The notes under the pieces are model-generated. The model made no database searches. It worked only from the letters and a program-made list of their open reading frames with translations, and was not told the origin of the DNA. From Leguminivora glycinivorella (lineage: Eukaryota; Arthropoda; Insecta; Lepidoptera; Tortricidae), in assembly GCF_023078275.1 (NCBI RefSeq), contig NC_062983.1, forward strand, positions 10,285,001 to 10,349,000: 64,000 bases of DNA. Direction: 5' to 3'. Positions 1-11,895 of the stretch are shown in pieces. How positions within the stretch are numbered: the stretch's first letter is position 1; the number at the start of each line of letters is the position of its first letter. A program made the position numbers and the translations under genes.

Positions 1-330
1 AAACCTGAAGTTTATAATTTTTATAGTTTAATTTCATTTGATATTATGATTGTAGGTTTTCAGTTAAATCCCATTTTAATGTCCCTTTTAAATGTTTGAT
101 TTTATTTGAAAAAGTAATAAAAATTAACAAAATTGTTGTGACCAGTGTGTATAATTGTCATTCGTCACCCTATTTCACAGCCGTTTTAAATACACCAAAC
201 ATTTGGTTGCGAAAAATATATTATGTCTGTGCACTGTGATACGCTATTCCAACAAAAAAAAACAGAGTAGTTCCCTAACCGTATGTAAGTACCTACAATT
301 GCTTATTTTACTTTTTTTTTTCAGGACAAT

Positions 331-3300
331 ATGTTAAAACTACTAGCCACCTTGCTTTTATTAAGCAGCTATGCAAATAGTGAAAAGTTCAATTTCACAA
401 ATTACGCCCTATACAGGGTAACCCCGAGCACCGCTGAAGAACTAGAAATACTAAATTCCATGTTATCTAACCCTCAGTTAGATTTCTTCGAAGATCCAGT
501 AATTGTCAATGAAATGGTCAGCGTAGTAACATCACCTGGATACAGAAAAACGTTTGATGATATATTAAAAGCAAATAGTATTGATGCTGAAGTTACTATT
601 GAAAATATACAAACGTAAGTAATTTAAGCATGATCCCCTAAAACATAATATTACATAGGACTTATTGACCAGTGAGAAGATATAGGTAACGCACGGAAAA
701 TAATGGTCACACAGAGATGAGAGTATATATTAAAAATAAAATTCAGGGTAAAACGCGATTAGCCAACCTTTTGTATCACATGATTGTTTGATCAGTGAAA
801 AGATGATTCAACTTTTTTTTCTCAATTCAACTCAATTTAAGATGTTTCTGTTTGTAGGGTAATTGACAACGAAAAACACGGTAAATATATTCAACGCAAT
901 GTGCAATCTATGACATGGGACGCGTACTATCCTTTGGAAGACATATACTCTTGGCTTGATGACATAGCTGCTGACAACAGTGATATAGTTACAATAATAA
1001 AAGGAGGAGAGTCATATGAACGAAGAGAAATTAAAGGAGTTAAAATTTCTCACGGTAGCGGTAGAAAGTCCATATTTATTGAAGGAGGTATACATGCTAG
1101 AGAATGGATAGCTGACGCAACAGTAAACTACATTATTACTCAGCTCTTGTATAGTGAAGATCCGGAAGCGCAAGCTGCTGCTAGAGATTTCGATTGGTAC
1201 ATATTTCCCTGCACAAACCCTGATGGTTATGTTTGGACATGGACAGACGTAAGTTTCTATACCTATGTGTTAAATAACATATTGCATTTTTTTTATTATT
1301 ATAGCGAAGATTTTTTTTTTATGTTTTGGTTTCTATTTTAGTTCAGACTGTGGCGTAAAAACAGGCGTCCCGTTGGAACTGAATTTGGAATTGATTTAAA
1401 CAGAAATTGGGACAGCAATTGGATGCGTAAGTAACTTTTGTGTTAAATAAATGAAAAATAGTACCGCAAATGTAAGCAGAATTAACATTAAGTAATCATT
1501 ATATGTTACGATTCCAATAAAAATAAATGATAAAAAGGATGTGTCAATATTACAGTCGAAAACTAAACCTTATAATTATCTCTCTGATTTGCGAGGTCTA
1601 TAGTGCCTATACTTATTTTGATCTAAACTATCCTGCAGAACTTTGCAGAAAGAGTTAATTGACTGGTGAAATAATTAGAATGAAAAATGTTTGTCTTTAC
1701 AGTTAAAGGTTCCAGCAATGATGCTTCTAGCGACATCTATGCTGGTACCGGTCCGTTTTCCGAACCCGAAGCAAGTACTTTAGCCGCCTATATAGAAAGC
1801 GTTGCAGAAAATATGGAAATGTATATCAGCTTCCATTCTGCGGGGCAAATGCTTATGGTTCCTTACGGAAATACTACTGACCGGTTGGACAATTATGAAG
1901 ATTCGGTAATTATTAATTCATACTGATCCTCGTAAGTTGATTTTTGAAACGAACTTACATCATTAGTTAGGTTCTAGTGCGAAAATATTTTCCTTCGTAT
2001 TTTTACGGAAACGTAGTACGTGTCATGCTATTTTAGTCAGTCTCAGTACAAAACTTACTGACTACTGATACAGTCTGAACTAGCATAACAAATACGAACG
2101 TTTCCGTAAAAACTTTTTAACAAAAAATAAAACCGCCTTCAAAAATAAGCGCGTTACAAAACACCTGTACCTCTAATGTAGGAAGTCGTTCTTTTAATTT
2201 TACCTTTTGTATTATACAGATATCATTAAAAATTACAATTTTATGGAGAAAGTGACCAGAGGGCCAAATTTTTACCTACTGCAATAAAATATACATATAA
2301 TTTTTCCGCAACATTTTTACGCTATCGCAATAACTTACCTACGTATTAAAAAAACGTGCTAGTCACACTGATTAAGATTATAAAATTATAAGTAGACAAC
2401 AAGTGATTAATGTACAGTGAGCTGAAAAAGTGCATGGCGAATTTATCAACGAAATTCATTCATAATTTGTCCATGCGATTTCGTAGCTCACTTACCAACT
2501 CCTTATTTTTGTACTTTTGTGGGTGTCGGCGTCGTAGAAGTAATCTGTGGGATATGGGTTAAATTGTGGCGTCAGCGATAGGCTGGCACCCTGTCACTTC
2601 TATATCACTTCAGTATTTTTTTTCAACTCCTTAGTTGCCAAGAGTGGCACTGAAGCTTGAGCGGTTTCATGTACTCTGCCCTTACGTTTGGGAATATAGG
2701 CAAGACCTTATGTATGTTTACAAAGTCCCTTTTTTATGGTTAATTTATAATTTGTGTTCTTTTTTTTATTACAGGTGAAAATCGCCCGCAGAGCTATAGG
2801 CTCTTTGACAGTGCGATACGGAACGAAATATGTGGCTGGCAATGTGGCTAAAGTAGTTTGTAAGTAATTTTCATATAGTCGTATTTTATTGTCTATTAAA
2901 TGCTAGTCACATAAATCTTTAAAAAACGCTATAAACATGTAAACACAGTTAATGAAAGGTTTCTGCGTACAATGCTAAAATTGTTTTATCTCTAGGAGGC
3001 TTTAGGACCCAAGGATAGATTTAAGACAAAAAGTCGCCAAGATTAATTTTTTTATAGCTAATGGAAGTTGCGGTCAGTCACTTGACTTTTTTGAACTTCT
3101 GAAATAGCCAATAACGGTAACGGTTTTTTTTTTAGATGAAGCAACGGGAGCTAGTACAGACTGGGTAAAAGAAAAACTACGTATACCTCTCACGTACACC
3201 TATGAACTTCGAGACCTTGGTGAATATGGTCATCTTCTGCCCGCTGAGCAAATATTACCCAACAATGAAGAAATTTGGGATTCGGTACTCGCCTTAATAA

Positions 3301-3377
3301 GGGAAGGTCGAGCTTTGGGCTACTTCAATTCTGCTTCTATCATTTCAGGATCGTTTGCTTCTAGGAGTAGATTCTAG
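331..3377 (+). CDS. Zinc carboxypeptidase precursor (M14, CPA/CPB type), CP1 copy A, six exons
   Basis: Exons by GT-AG splice sites and open frame: 331-614, 858-1248, 1342-1426, 1703-1905, 2775-2859, 3136-3377, giving 429 residues, the usual length for insect procarboxypeptidases. Residues 1-17 form a signal peptide; about 18-108 a propeptide with likely tryptic cleavage after R108 (QR before NVQSMTWDAYY); the rest is the peptidase domain. Zinc ligands are H174 and E177 (GGIHAREW) and H298 (ISFHSAGQ); substrate-binding N245/R246 (DLNRNW); catalytic E373 (TYELRD). The residue matching bovine 255, which sets specificity, is T357, neutral, which argues for A-like rather than basic-residue specificity (inference). 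Expected to act as a secreted, probably midgut, exopeptidase. An acceptor (ttttcag) ends at 324, 6 bases before the ATG, so a non-coding first exon probably lies upstream. Possible polyadenylation signals lie from 3950. Confidence 0.93.
1906..2774 (+). other. CP1 copy A intron 4 with dispersed repeat
   Basis: An 869 bp intron. Around 2520-2710 it holds a repeat I recognise as common in lepidopteran genomes (contains gtgggtgtcggcgtcgtag and a later gccaagagtggcactgaag). A diverged relative sits in a CP2 intron near 55480-55670. Copy B intron 4 (33801-34669) differs at only two sites. Confidence 0.7.
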
Positions 3378-4518
3378 GAGTTTTGTTATATCTTGTAAAT
3401 TAAGAGGAAGATAAAACATCGACAACTTTAAAATCATTTACATGTTCATGCTCATAATTATAGTTTAGGAACATTCTATGCATTGTATTTCGCTTGGTAT
3501 TTCGTACGTTGCGATTTTTCTATTTCGGCGTTTAAAGCAATTGATAATTTGTCTGTACATAATTCTGCACAATGCCTTAGATAAGGATCCTCTTTCACCA
3601 GCCAATTTTCAGAAAATTCGTCTTTGTACGGGACACCAGTAGCCTATTTCATGGAATGCTCCTTTAACATGTTTTTCAATGGATATATTTTTAACTTTTA
3701 TTAATTTGTTATTCTTAATATATTTGTATTTATCATTATAAAGATCGTATTTAACTTCATGATTTTATGCTTCAAGTGTTTTTTTCTTATTTTCTTTAAG
3801 CAAAACAATTCTGTGTAATATCAATGTTTACTGTAGTAAAACTTATTTCAACTTTCACGATTTTTACACATATATAAAATTGTTGCAAACGGGACTTCAT
3901 TTTATTATTATGAAATGGACTTACTCTTGACCACAAACTAGCCAAATGAAATAAATAATAATAAATAAATATGTATATTATTCGTCTTAAATTTATTCAG
4001 TTAATTTTATGAAACATTGATAATGATGTTCGGTATTTATCGTTGATAATTTGATAAAAGACCATTTATGTCAAAGCGGTGAAATGTAATCCATATAGAT
4101 TAGCCTGTATTTTTGATAATTATTTTATTGGACAAGGCTTAAAATGGAACGTTTTAAAGATATTACTTTATATCTTAAACATATTGGATAAGGTAAGTCC
4201 CATTGTTTTGAAGATGTTTATTTTTATTTATTGTCTGTGTGTATGTTTATTTTACAATAGTTTTGATTCGTATCTATTCATTCTAAACTCATACAGACTC
4301 TATAATCTTGCACCAAACTAACTATCTCTATTTTATGAAATTGTTGACTGGAAGGGAATGCCTTAAGGCACCAAGTCCACTAAACTTGTACTTTTTGTTA
4401 TTAAATTTTGCAATAACAAAGTTTGAATAATTAAATATCGAATATTTTAACTAAAAACCAATATTGTACAAATCAATTATATTTAAACAGTAATTATAGT
4501 CAATAAGTTTAATAAGAC
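3378..4518. other. CP1 3' flank, no gene seen
   Basis: AT-rich sequence holding the CP1 3' UTR and flank. Overlapping AATAAA motifs occur from 3950. An open frame of 80 residues at 4079-4321 has no recognisable domain and is disrupted in copy B by a hAT-type insertion, so I do not call it a gene. Confidence 0.6.
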
Positions 4519-4984
4519 TGTAGCGGCGTTTAATTGGTGAGGCTAACTTACATTCGTCCAGAGGCGCTTGTGGGGCCACGTGGAAACACTTTGGGAAAAT
4601 CCTCACACTAAAACGATTGTCACATATAAACGGAAGCTTAGGTCACTGGGTTTTGATATCACTTGAATGTCAATTTTCACGTTTGTGTCGCGCCGGTGCA
4701 CCGATAACTATTTTTAATTCGTAATAACGGGAGCGCAGATCATGGCGCTCGCACGATCGAAGAGAGAAAGTTTTTCTTTATTCCCGCCAGGTGGCGTTGT
4801 AGGCGCACCGGAAAGTCGCTTTGGGACTTCTGTAATTGCCAGCTCCAAAAAACTGTGCTACATATACATGGAAAAAAGTATTCTTTCTAAATTGTGTTGC
4901 CTTGTATGTATGAAAATGAAATAACTATTTAACTATATCAAGAAAAGAAATTAAAACTAAAAATCTCTGTTCCTCGACGGAACA
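4519..4984 (-). repeat. BEL/Pao 3' LTR, copy A
   Basis: Read on the minus strand this begins TGTTCCGTCGAGGAACAG and ends CGCCGCTACA, the TG...CA limits of an LTR. It lies about 130 bp downstream of the integrase stop of the BEL/Pao element and contains a GGAATAAAG polyadenylation-like motif. The same LTR is at 39058-39522. No second LTR was found on the other side, so the element is 5' truncated. Confidence 0.7.
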
Positions 4985-5115
4985 TGCCGCTCACCTTAAA
5001 AGACACGGAGTGACTTTTAAAAGAAATAAAAAAAGAAACTATACGAAAGTATACCAAAATATTTTATGAAACTTATATTTAACTTAACATTAAGAGTCGT
5101 AACGATTGTATAAGT

Positions 5116-5860
5116 TTATTCTAAAGGTAAGGGACAGACCTTCACAACAGGTCGTTTGAACAACGTGTTCCCGCTTTTCAATGTTACGACGCGAATAACT
5201 TGATCGCTGCCCGGATGGACAGCATGAACGCGCGCGAGTTTCCACTGCAGCGGCGGCAGGTGGTCGTCGCATACCACAACAACAGTACCTTCACGAACGG
5301 CGGGACCGCGGTCTTGAAGCCACTTTGTACTTTGTTGCAGTTGATGGAGATATTCACGACTCCATCGACGCCAGAAATGCTGGACAGCTTGCTGTATCCA
5401 GCGCCAACGTGTAAGACGATTAGGGTTCTCGTCTATCACAGAAACGTCCGGTAGGGCCGTTAAGGGCTCACCGATTAAGAAATGGGCCGGCGTAAGAGGT
5501 AAAGGATCCGCGGAGTCCGAACTTAGAGCGCAGAGCGGACGACTGTTTAATACAGCTTCGATTTGACACGTCAAAGTGTGCATACAATCATATGTTTGCG
5601 TTTGTGTACCTATTACGCGATGTAAATGAGTTTTGAAACTCTTAACAGCCGCTTCAAATAATCCATCGAAATGACTAGCATAAGGTGGTTGAAAATGCCA
5701 AGTTAATCCTTGTTTTAAAGTTTGTTGATTAAGGGCACTCATGACCGAATCATTACGTAAAAAAGTATATAACTCTTGAAGGTAATTATTACAACCAACA
5801 AAGTTACGTCCGCAATCGGTATATATATCCGTACAATATCCTCGACGGGACGTGAAACGT
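5116..5860 (-). pseudogene. BEL/Pao retrotransposon pol, integrase C-terminal part (copy A)
   Basis: The minus-strand frame encodes the second half of a BEL/Pao integrase: the core-domain motif YTDCGRNFVG (second acidic residue) at about 5800, then SHFDGLFEAAVKSFKTHL with the third acidic residue, then the C-terminal region (LTPAHFLIGEPL) with a TRWRWIQQ segment typical of the BEL/Pao C-terminal domain. It ends at a stop at 5116. Frame is open from about 5860 downward, but the gene is cut: the N-terminal part of the same pol lies on the same strand at 19272-20330, and the two halves join in frame at 5860/19272. Non-functional because of the insertion. In copy B the same piece (39654-40525) is further broken by a 123 bp element. 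Confidence 0.85.
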
Positions 5861-5898
5861 CTAGACTAAGAAAAGTAAGCTACCCTGGACATAATTCA

Positions 5899-6989
5899 AT
5901 AACTCGTCCTTTTTGATATTTTATCGGGTATTATTATTAAGCATCAAATAGTAATTATGTACATAGATAAAAAAAATACGATCGTATTCATATCTTATAA
6001 AAATCGTGAGATATAGTACATTATCCAACTTTTCGCTAACAGCAAAATAGTTAACCGAAAACTTTGTTAGATTAACTTTGTGGTGCACTCAAATGCGATC
6101 AGTTATTTGCGATATTACAAAGAAAATAAATCTGATTGTGTACTTTTTTTACCGTTTTAATTTAATGTGAATATCTAGGTAGGTAAAAATGGTGCCCATG
6201 ATATATATATCAATTTGCATTGTATTGAGTATATATAGACATTTAGCACCGATCTTAAACATATATTTTTAACGCTTATAGAAACATGAATTTCTCAGTA
6301 GGTATAAATTGTAACTGAGATTTTTTTGCTTAAGACCAGGTTTTTGTGTACTATAATCATGATTTTATCAAAATTAATACTGTGAAGGTCGCGCTTAAGA
6401 AAGAAAAGGATTCCTAGTTGACTACGGAACCCTAAAAAACATTCAGTCGAATTGAGAACCTCCTACTTTTTTTGAAGTCGGTTAAAAAAACAACCTTAAT
6501 TGCCGGCCGGCAAACGGCTAACCGATTGAAACAGAAACATAAATGAAAAGAGAGGGCGAACGGCGACACCTGCGTGTCGGCGATTTCAAAGGTAAGCGCA
6601 CGTGCACCCGACCTCGCTACCTACGCCCAGGTGCGGGCGCGGATTTCGACCTTCGCGCCGTGCAATAGAATTCAATGTCGGCTGCTCGTGTGCGGTCTGT
6701 TTGTTTTATAGAGTGGCGGCATTTTCAACATCAAAGGGTGAGCCTATTTTGTGCAAAATTCTGTTATATCAATAACTTCTCACGTCACTAGATTATCGAC
6801 TTTGAATGTCGAGTATATTTATAGTATCATCACTTTATTTCAGTGTACGAATTTCGTATGTGTTAAAAATCATTGTTCTAGCTTCATAAACCAGGGAGGA
6901 AATAATGGAGAGCGTTTATATGTCTTGTTTTGCCTTAATTCAATATCATCACATATTTTTGTTGCTGATAAAATAATACATCCTATATA
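5899..6989. other. Non-coding interior of the large insertion
   Basis: AT-rich sequence with no recognised gene. At 6412-6437 there is a short remnant (ttcctagttgactacggaac) of the dispersed repeat seen complete at 24505-24986; copy B keeps about 210 bp more here (41068-41328), so copy A has probably lost that stretch. Confidence 0.55.
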
Positions 6990-7250
6990 TCAAGCGGCGC
7001 GCCACCTGTGCGACGCTCGAGTTGTGTCTGCTAGCGGCGCGTCGCTTGAGTTGCCTGCGCCGCCTGCGCCGCGCCGCTTCAGTGTAATTTAAAAAACGTC
7101 TCCTCAGTACATTTTGTATAGGAAAGACGTAAGACGCGCCTCAAGCGACGCCGCGCCCCGTCGCCGCCACCGCGCCGCCGCCACCTCGTTAAATTACATT
7201 CAGGCGGCGTGGCGGAGACGTCCGTTGCGCGCCCCGAGACACGCGACGCT
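6990..7250. repeat. GC-rich block with inverted repeat
   Basis: A strongly GC-rich stretch in an AT-rich region. It contains an inverted pair: gccgcttcagtgtaattta near 7073 and taaattacattcaggcggc near 7190. Frames open through it only because of the GC bias. Probably an old miniature element. Copy B equivalent at 41878-42138. Confidence 0.5.
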
Positions 7251-7269
7251 CTGGTGTGGTCGGTCACTA

Positions 7270-7406
7270 AGGGTGCATTGGGGTGATTTCGAATCACAGA
7301 AATACTCGGGTAATGTCGAAAGGGGTTCTTGATATGATGGAATAAGTTGTAATTTTTATGTGACTTTCGAAATTAGACGACTTTCGAAATTACCCCGTTG
7401 CACCCT
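7270..7406. mobile_element. Miniature inverted-repeat element, ~137 bp
   Basis: Begins agggtgcattggggtgattt and ends with the imperfect complement (aaattaccccgttgcaccct). The complementary ends cover about 24 bp. Same element at 42158-42294 in copy B. No coding capacity. Confidence 0.6.
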
Positions 7407-7906
7407 ATTACTTAATGGCCTCATAAACGGTATGATTTATTCATTTAAACATTATTGCACAGTAAAAAAATTTACAAAAGGCGAACGTAATACCTACCAA
7501 AAGGCATTTTATCTTTACGATCGGTCGTAAGACATTAATCGAAACGACCGATCGGACCAATCGACAATGTATTTTTTTTATTTTAATATCGTTATCGTTA
7601 ACGATATCATTGTTCGCATATGATATCGGACATCGTAGCAAAATCCTGTGCAATCATGAATATCGCAACGATGGATCAAAAGTGTGTGGCCGCTGGCGAC
7701 CAACGATTCGATTTTAGGTTTTAGTGACATACCTATTAAACCTGGCGTTAACTAGGCTTGCGGAATCGAATCGAAAAAAAACTGCCTTCTATACATTTAC
7801 TTTGAACAGCGAATTCGATTCATCGCATCGGCAATGAATGCAATCTCATCGTAAATATAGGCGATGTTGAACGTACATGTGCATCAGCCACTACATTTAA
7901 TATAAA
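7407..7906. other. Non-coding, nothing recognised
   Basis: Shared by both copies. A short symmetrical stretch (atatcgttatcgttaacgatat near 7586, only part quoted elsewhere) is notable but no gene or known repeat was recognised. Confidence 0.5.
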
Positions 7907-8396
7907 ATATCTGGGCAACCGAGCTTCGCTCGGTTCTGTTTTGTATCCTTGACATGTGTCGCCATCTAGTTCAAAAATGAATAGTACCTACATCGAGCGA
8001 AAGAATTCTCAGCCTTAACAACACAACTACTCCACACGAGATGGCGCGCATTTCGCCACAAAAACTCAAATAGTGTATTTTCTATTCGTTTTAGCCTTGA
8101 CCTGTGTCGCCATCTAGTGTTTGCAATAAATAGTACTTACATCGACCGAAATAATTCTGTCTTAACAGTACAACTACTGCACACGAGATGGCGCGCGAAG
8201 AAAAACGCATGAAAACTCGAAAATTCGCGTTTTCCGGGACCTAAGGATAAGTTAGACCGATTTTTCACCCCCAAAAACCCCCACATAACAAATTTCTGCG
8301 AAATCGTTAGAGCGGTTTCCGAGATCGTCAGTGTAAATAAATATATATATAAATAAATAAATAAATATACAAGAATTGCTCGTTTAAAAGTATAAG
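7907..8396. mobile_element. Dispersed repeat insertion, copy A only
   Basis: About 490 bp present in copy A and absent from copy B near 42795. It starts with ctgggcaaccgagcttcgct and ends in an AT-rich tail with taaataaa runs and gctcgtttaaaagtataag; ataaaat flanks both sides, a possible target duplication. Contains two partial copies of a ~145 bp unit with tgtcgccatctagt. Looks like a retroposed non-autonomous element common in Lepidoptera; family not assigned. Confidence 0.55.
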
Positions 8397-8658
8397 ATAA
8401 AATCCCATAATAATAAAATAAATAAATAAATAAATAAATATTATAGGACATTCTTACACAGATTGACTGAGCCCCACGGTAAGCTCAAGAAGGCTTGTGT
8501 TGTGGGTACTCAGACAACGATATATATAATATATATAAATACTTATATACATAGAAAACATCCATGACTCAGGAACAAATATCTGTGCTCATCACACAAA
8601 TAAATGCCCTTACCGGGATTCGAACCCGGGACCGCGGCGTAGCAGGCAGGGTCACTAC

Positions 8659-10003
8659 TAGGGTGTGCAAACCGGTTAACCGGTTAACCGAAAAACCGGT
8701 TAACCGAGACTTTTTGGCCTCTGTTAAAAACCGGTTTTTATAGTCTATAACCGGTTAATAACCGAAACTGTATTTATTTCTCAAAATTTGGAAAATTAGG
8801 CATTAAAAGGTTCAAAAATACGTAATTATTTAATTTTTGTAAAAATAAAGATTTATTCATTACTTTTCATTAACTAGATTATTATCTGTAATGATTTTAT
8901 TTTAAAAATTAGTCCCGAGTCTACTCAATTAAACATTTTGTACAATACAGTTTATACAGTAGAGTCCGGTTAGTATATTACGACTCCGCATAGACCTAAC
9001 GTCCAACCTCTTACAACGACATAAGCACAGGTATTTATTTGTTTTTCGTATGTGATAGTATGAAAGTACATCCGTTTATTACGACTCCGATTTTAACGAC
9101 CAGCCGCTTTTTACGACACATTTTACTCAGAATCCGTCCGTCAAGTCCGGTTGCAACGACGAGCGACAACGTTTTTAGTTTTACTAGTAAATTGAGGAAA
9201 CAAAGCTACTTCCACCCGAGCACGGCTGGCGGCGGAGATTGCATTGTGGCCATGTAACTTTTTGAAGTATTGCTCTTAAAATTTTATCAATTTGTTCGCT
9301 CTAATCTTATAAGCTAAATAGAACCCAATTTGTATTTTTCGATTGCGTACAAACTAGTTTTACTTACAAATGATGAGCAAGTACGCATACTAAAAAGGAC
9401 TTTTCTAACTAAACAAGTCACAATAAAATAAGATATTAATACTATGATAATAATACCCTGTAAATAAACCTATTGATTGAAATGTTTTAGTAATAGAGAT
9501 GTAGATATTACTTTTAATTAAAAGAAATGAAATTCGTTTTGTACGACATCCGGTTAGTACGACGTAATATCAGATCGGCGGTCCCTTGAGCGTCGTTGTA
9601 ACCGGAGTCTACCGTATATTTCAAACTATATTTTTTAAAAGAAAGGTAAAATGGAGATCTTGGTTTTCTTACATCAATTGCTTGTATTACTAGGGGCTCT
9701 GGGAGCTGTAGACCTTCGCGACATGCCTAGAAGACGCAAAACTGACGAATCACATTCAAACCACACAAGCCTTTATTAGCAATTTCCGCATTTACCAAAT
9801 TTCCAAAAGCTGGATAAAAATGATCTTCATCGTGCAAGTAATACCTGCTACGATATCATCAACATCAGAATTCTTAAAGGTAATGGTAATTATTGCGTAG
9901 ACCGGCCATTTACTAAAAATCCTCAAAACCGGTTAACCGGTTTTGAAGGAAAAGTCTCGGTTATTAACCGGTTTTTTAAGTTAACCGGTTTTTGCATACC
10001 CTA
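8659..10003. mobile_element. hAT-type non-autonomous transposon, copy A only
   Basis: Flanked by an exact 8 bp duplication gtcactac (8651-8658 and 10004-10011); copy B has the empty site with one copy. Ends are tagggtgtgcaaaccggtta and the complement ccggtttttgcataccct plus a. Subterminal regions are full of aaccggtt motifs. No transposase frame. 8 bp duplication plus tagggtg-type ends fit the hAT superfamily. Confidence 0.85.
8957..9614. mobile_element. Tc1/mariner- or pogo-like non-autonomous element nested in the hAT element
   Basis: Terminal inverted repeats cagtagagtccggtta... and ...gtaaccggagtctaccg, flanked by TA on both sides (8955-8956, 9615-9616). Internal repeats of the motif tacgac/cgttgtaa. 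No transposase. TA target and the form of the ends suggest a pogo/Tigger-like family. Confidence 0.65.
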
Positions 10004-10177
10004 GTCACTACCGACTGCGCCAGACCGGTCGTCTAATAATAACTTGCAGCACAGAATATATATTAGTACAAGTATAAAAGACTCACTGCTTTGCTTTATG
10101 GTTCACAAAATGCCGCCCGCTCTTCATAATTCTTACCTACATCCTACATACATTCAATAATCACAAAATTACAATTT

Positions 10178-10411
10178 TGAAAAAACCCCCGACCGCGACC
10201 TAGTGGACCGATTTTCATGAAACGTGGCTAAGAACACTCCCGACTAACTCAGCTTTCAGACAAAAAAAACTAAATCAAAATCGGTTCATCCATTCGAGAG
10301 CTACGATGCCACAGACAGACAAATAGACAGACAGACAGACAGATAGACATACACACAGACAGACACGTCAAACTTATAACACCCCTTCGTTTATGCGTCG
10401 GGGGTTAAAAA
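10178..10411. repeat. Dispersed repeat with gac-rich tract
   Basis: Starts aacccccgac-like and ends gcgtcgggggttaaaa, with an internal run of gaca/gacagaca. This is a repeat type common in Lepidoptera. Also at 43219-43456 in copy B. Confidence 0.6.
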
Positions 10412-10923
10412 CGGACCTAACGCGAGCAGACGACATTGAGTTCTACTGCCCCGCGAGAAGGACGCCATCTACTGTCGCCGTCATGTCCTTGTAGGCCTTC
10501 TAGCTCGGCGAAAGAATCGTGATCGCGGAGTGCGCGGGCCCTGATTATAATTATTTTGTCCAGTTATTATAATAACCTATACAAAAAGTACCGATAGAAT
10601 ACGTATTCTAATCTATATCTGCATAGAACTATTTAAAACAAACCACAAAAGTTCATAGTTGATCGTTATTGGTACAGTCAGCAACTCAGCTGTGAATACA
10701 GATAAATTGCCAAATATATGTATACACACACCTTAATGTACCAAATACCAACACTTGTACAGGAAATAAAATACTCTATACATATTTTTGGCACTTTGTC
10801 TTGCCAGCTGTGTTGTTGACTGTACACGATCTAAAAAGGAGCCGAACGGTTATTATAATTATACGCGGTGACTTGCGTAGTCGGCGGCCGCGCGATACAT
10901 GGTGCTGTCTCTGTTCAGGCCCC
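10412..10923. other. Non-coding, nothing recognised
   Basis: Shared by both copies; contains gtaccgatagaata and similar AT-rich stretches. No gene or known element recognised. Confidence 0.5.
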
Positions 10924-11056
10924 GTAGCCGAATGGCATTTCTCCGACGCGAAACGAAAACGAAACGCAGTCTGGCTCTGTCGCGCCAATACGCAAGAGCG
11001 ATAGAGATAGATATCTACTACCGTTTCGTTTCGTGAGCGTTTGTGCCATTCGCCTA
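10924..11056. mobile_element. Palindromic miniature element, cgaaacg family
   Basis: Inverted ends tagccgaatggca / tgccattcgcct with inner complementary acgaaacgaaaacgaaacg and cgtttcgtttcgtgagcg. The centre (ctctgtcgcgcc) recurs at 27570 in a related element. Copy B equivalent at 43972-44102. Confidence 0.6.
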
Positions 11057-11219
11057 CGCACCCTGTTCTCACTACCACGAACTTGAAGAACAATATTGCT
11101 GTCTCTCTCAATCTTTAGGCGTCATTCATATATTACGTCATACTAAATGTGACAATCCATGTTAAAGAATTAAAAAAGCGTGACATTGGGGGGGTCCAAA
11201 CAGTAGTCCATAAACCACG

Positions 11220-11885
11220 TCTTTGACCAACGTGAGTGATATCTCTGTCACTCTTTACGTCTTTACTAACAGAAATTTAAATAACAATAGTGCTATCTCT
11301 GTCACTCTTTACTAACAGAAATTTAAATAACAAAAATGCTATCTCTGTCACTCTTTACTACCAGGAACTTAAATTATTATAGTGCTATCTCTGTCACTCT
11401 TTACTATCAGGAACTTAAATTGTTATAGTGCTATCTCTGTCACTCTTTACTACCAGGACCTTAAATTATTATAGTGCTATCTCTGTCACTCTTTACTGTG
11501 TGCGGGAAGTGCACATACCACGAGTTTGACTAACATGAGTGCTATCTCTATCACTCTTTACTACCAGGAACTTAAATTATGAGAGTGCTATCTCTGTCAC
11601 TCTTTACTACCAGGAACATAAATTTTATTATTATAGTGCTATCTCTGTCACTCTTTACTACCAGGAACTTAAATGATTATAGTGCTATCTCTGTCACTCT
11701 TTACTGTGTGCGGGAAGTGCACATACCACGAGTTTGACTAACATGAGTGCTATCTCTGTCACTCTTTACTACCAGGAACTTAAATGATTATAGTGCTATC
11801 TCTGTCACTCTTTACTGTGTGCGGGAAGTGCACATACCACGAGTTTGACTAACATGAGTGCTATCTCTGTCACTCTTTACTTCTA
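11220..11885. repeat. Minisatellite, ~46 bp unit
   Basis: Repeats of a unit containing tagtgctatctctgtcactc then tttactaccaggaacttaaa, about 12 copies with some longer variants carrying gtgtgcgggaagtgcacata. Copy B has the same array at 44467-46315, split by a LINE insertion. Confidence 0.85.
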
Positions 11886-11895
11886 GGAACTTAAA

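Larger units (their letters stand above)
8405..10033 (-). mobile_element. tRNA-derived SINE, copy A, interrupted
   Basis: On the minus strand the head is tRNA-like, with an A-box-like segment (TGGCGCAGTCGGTAGTGA) and a B box (GGTTCGAATCCCGGTAAG), followed by a body and an AAATAAAT tail. It is split by a hAT-type insertion at 8659-10003; removing that and one 8 bp duplication gives the uninterrupted SINE seen at 42800-43082. It is not a tRNA gene: no complete cloverleaf is encoded. Confidence 0.85.

Noticed and set aside
4079..4321. 80-residue frame downstream of CP1
   Set aside because: Hydrophobic AT-rich translation, no domain, broken by a transposon in copy B; likely chance.
5116..5860. 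Endogenous retrovirus
   Set aside because: Integrase type is BEL/Pao retrotransposon; no envelope-like frame is seen, so a retrotransposon is the simpler call.
6751..7332. Arg/Ala-rich frames on both strands
   Set aside because: They come from the GC-rich inverted-repeat block; no recognised domain.
8598..8660. Possible tRNA gene on the minus strand
   Set aside because: Only A- and B-box-like parts are present and they lead into a SINE body and A-rich tail; no full cloverleaf.
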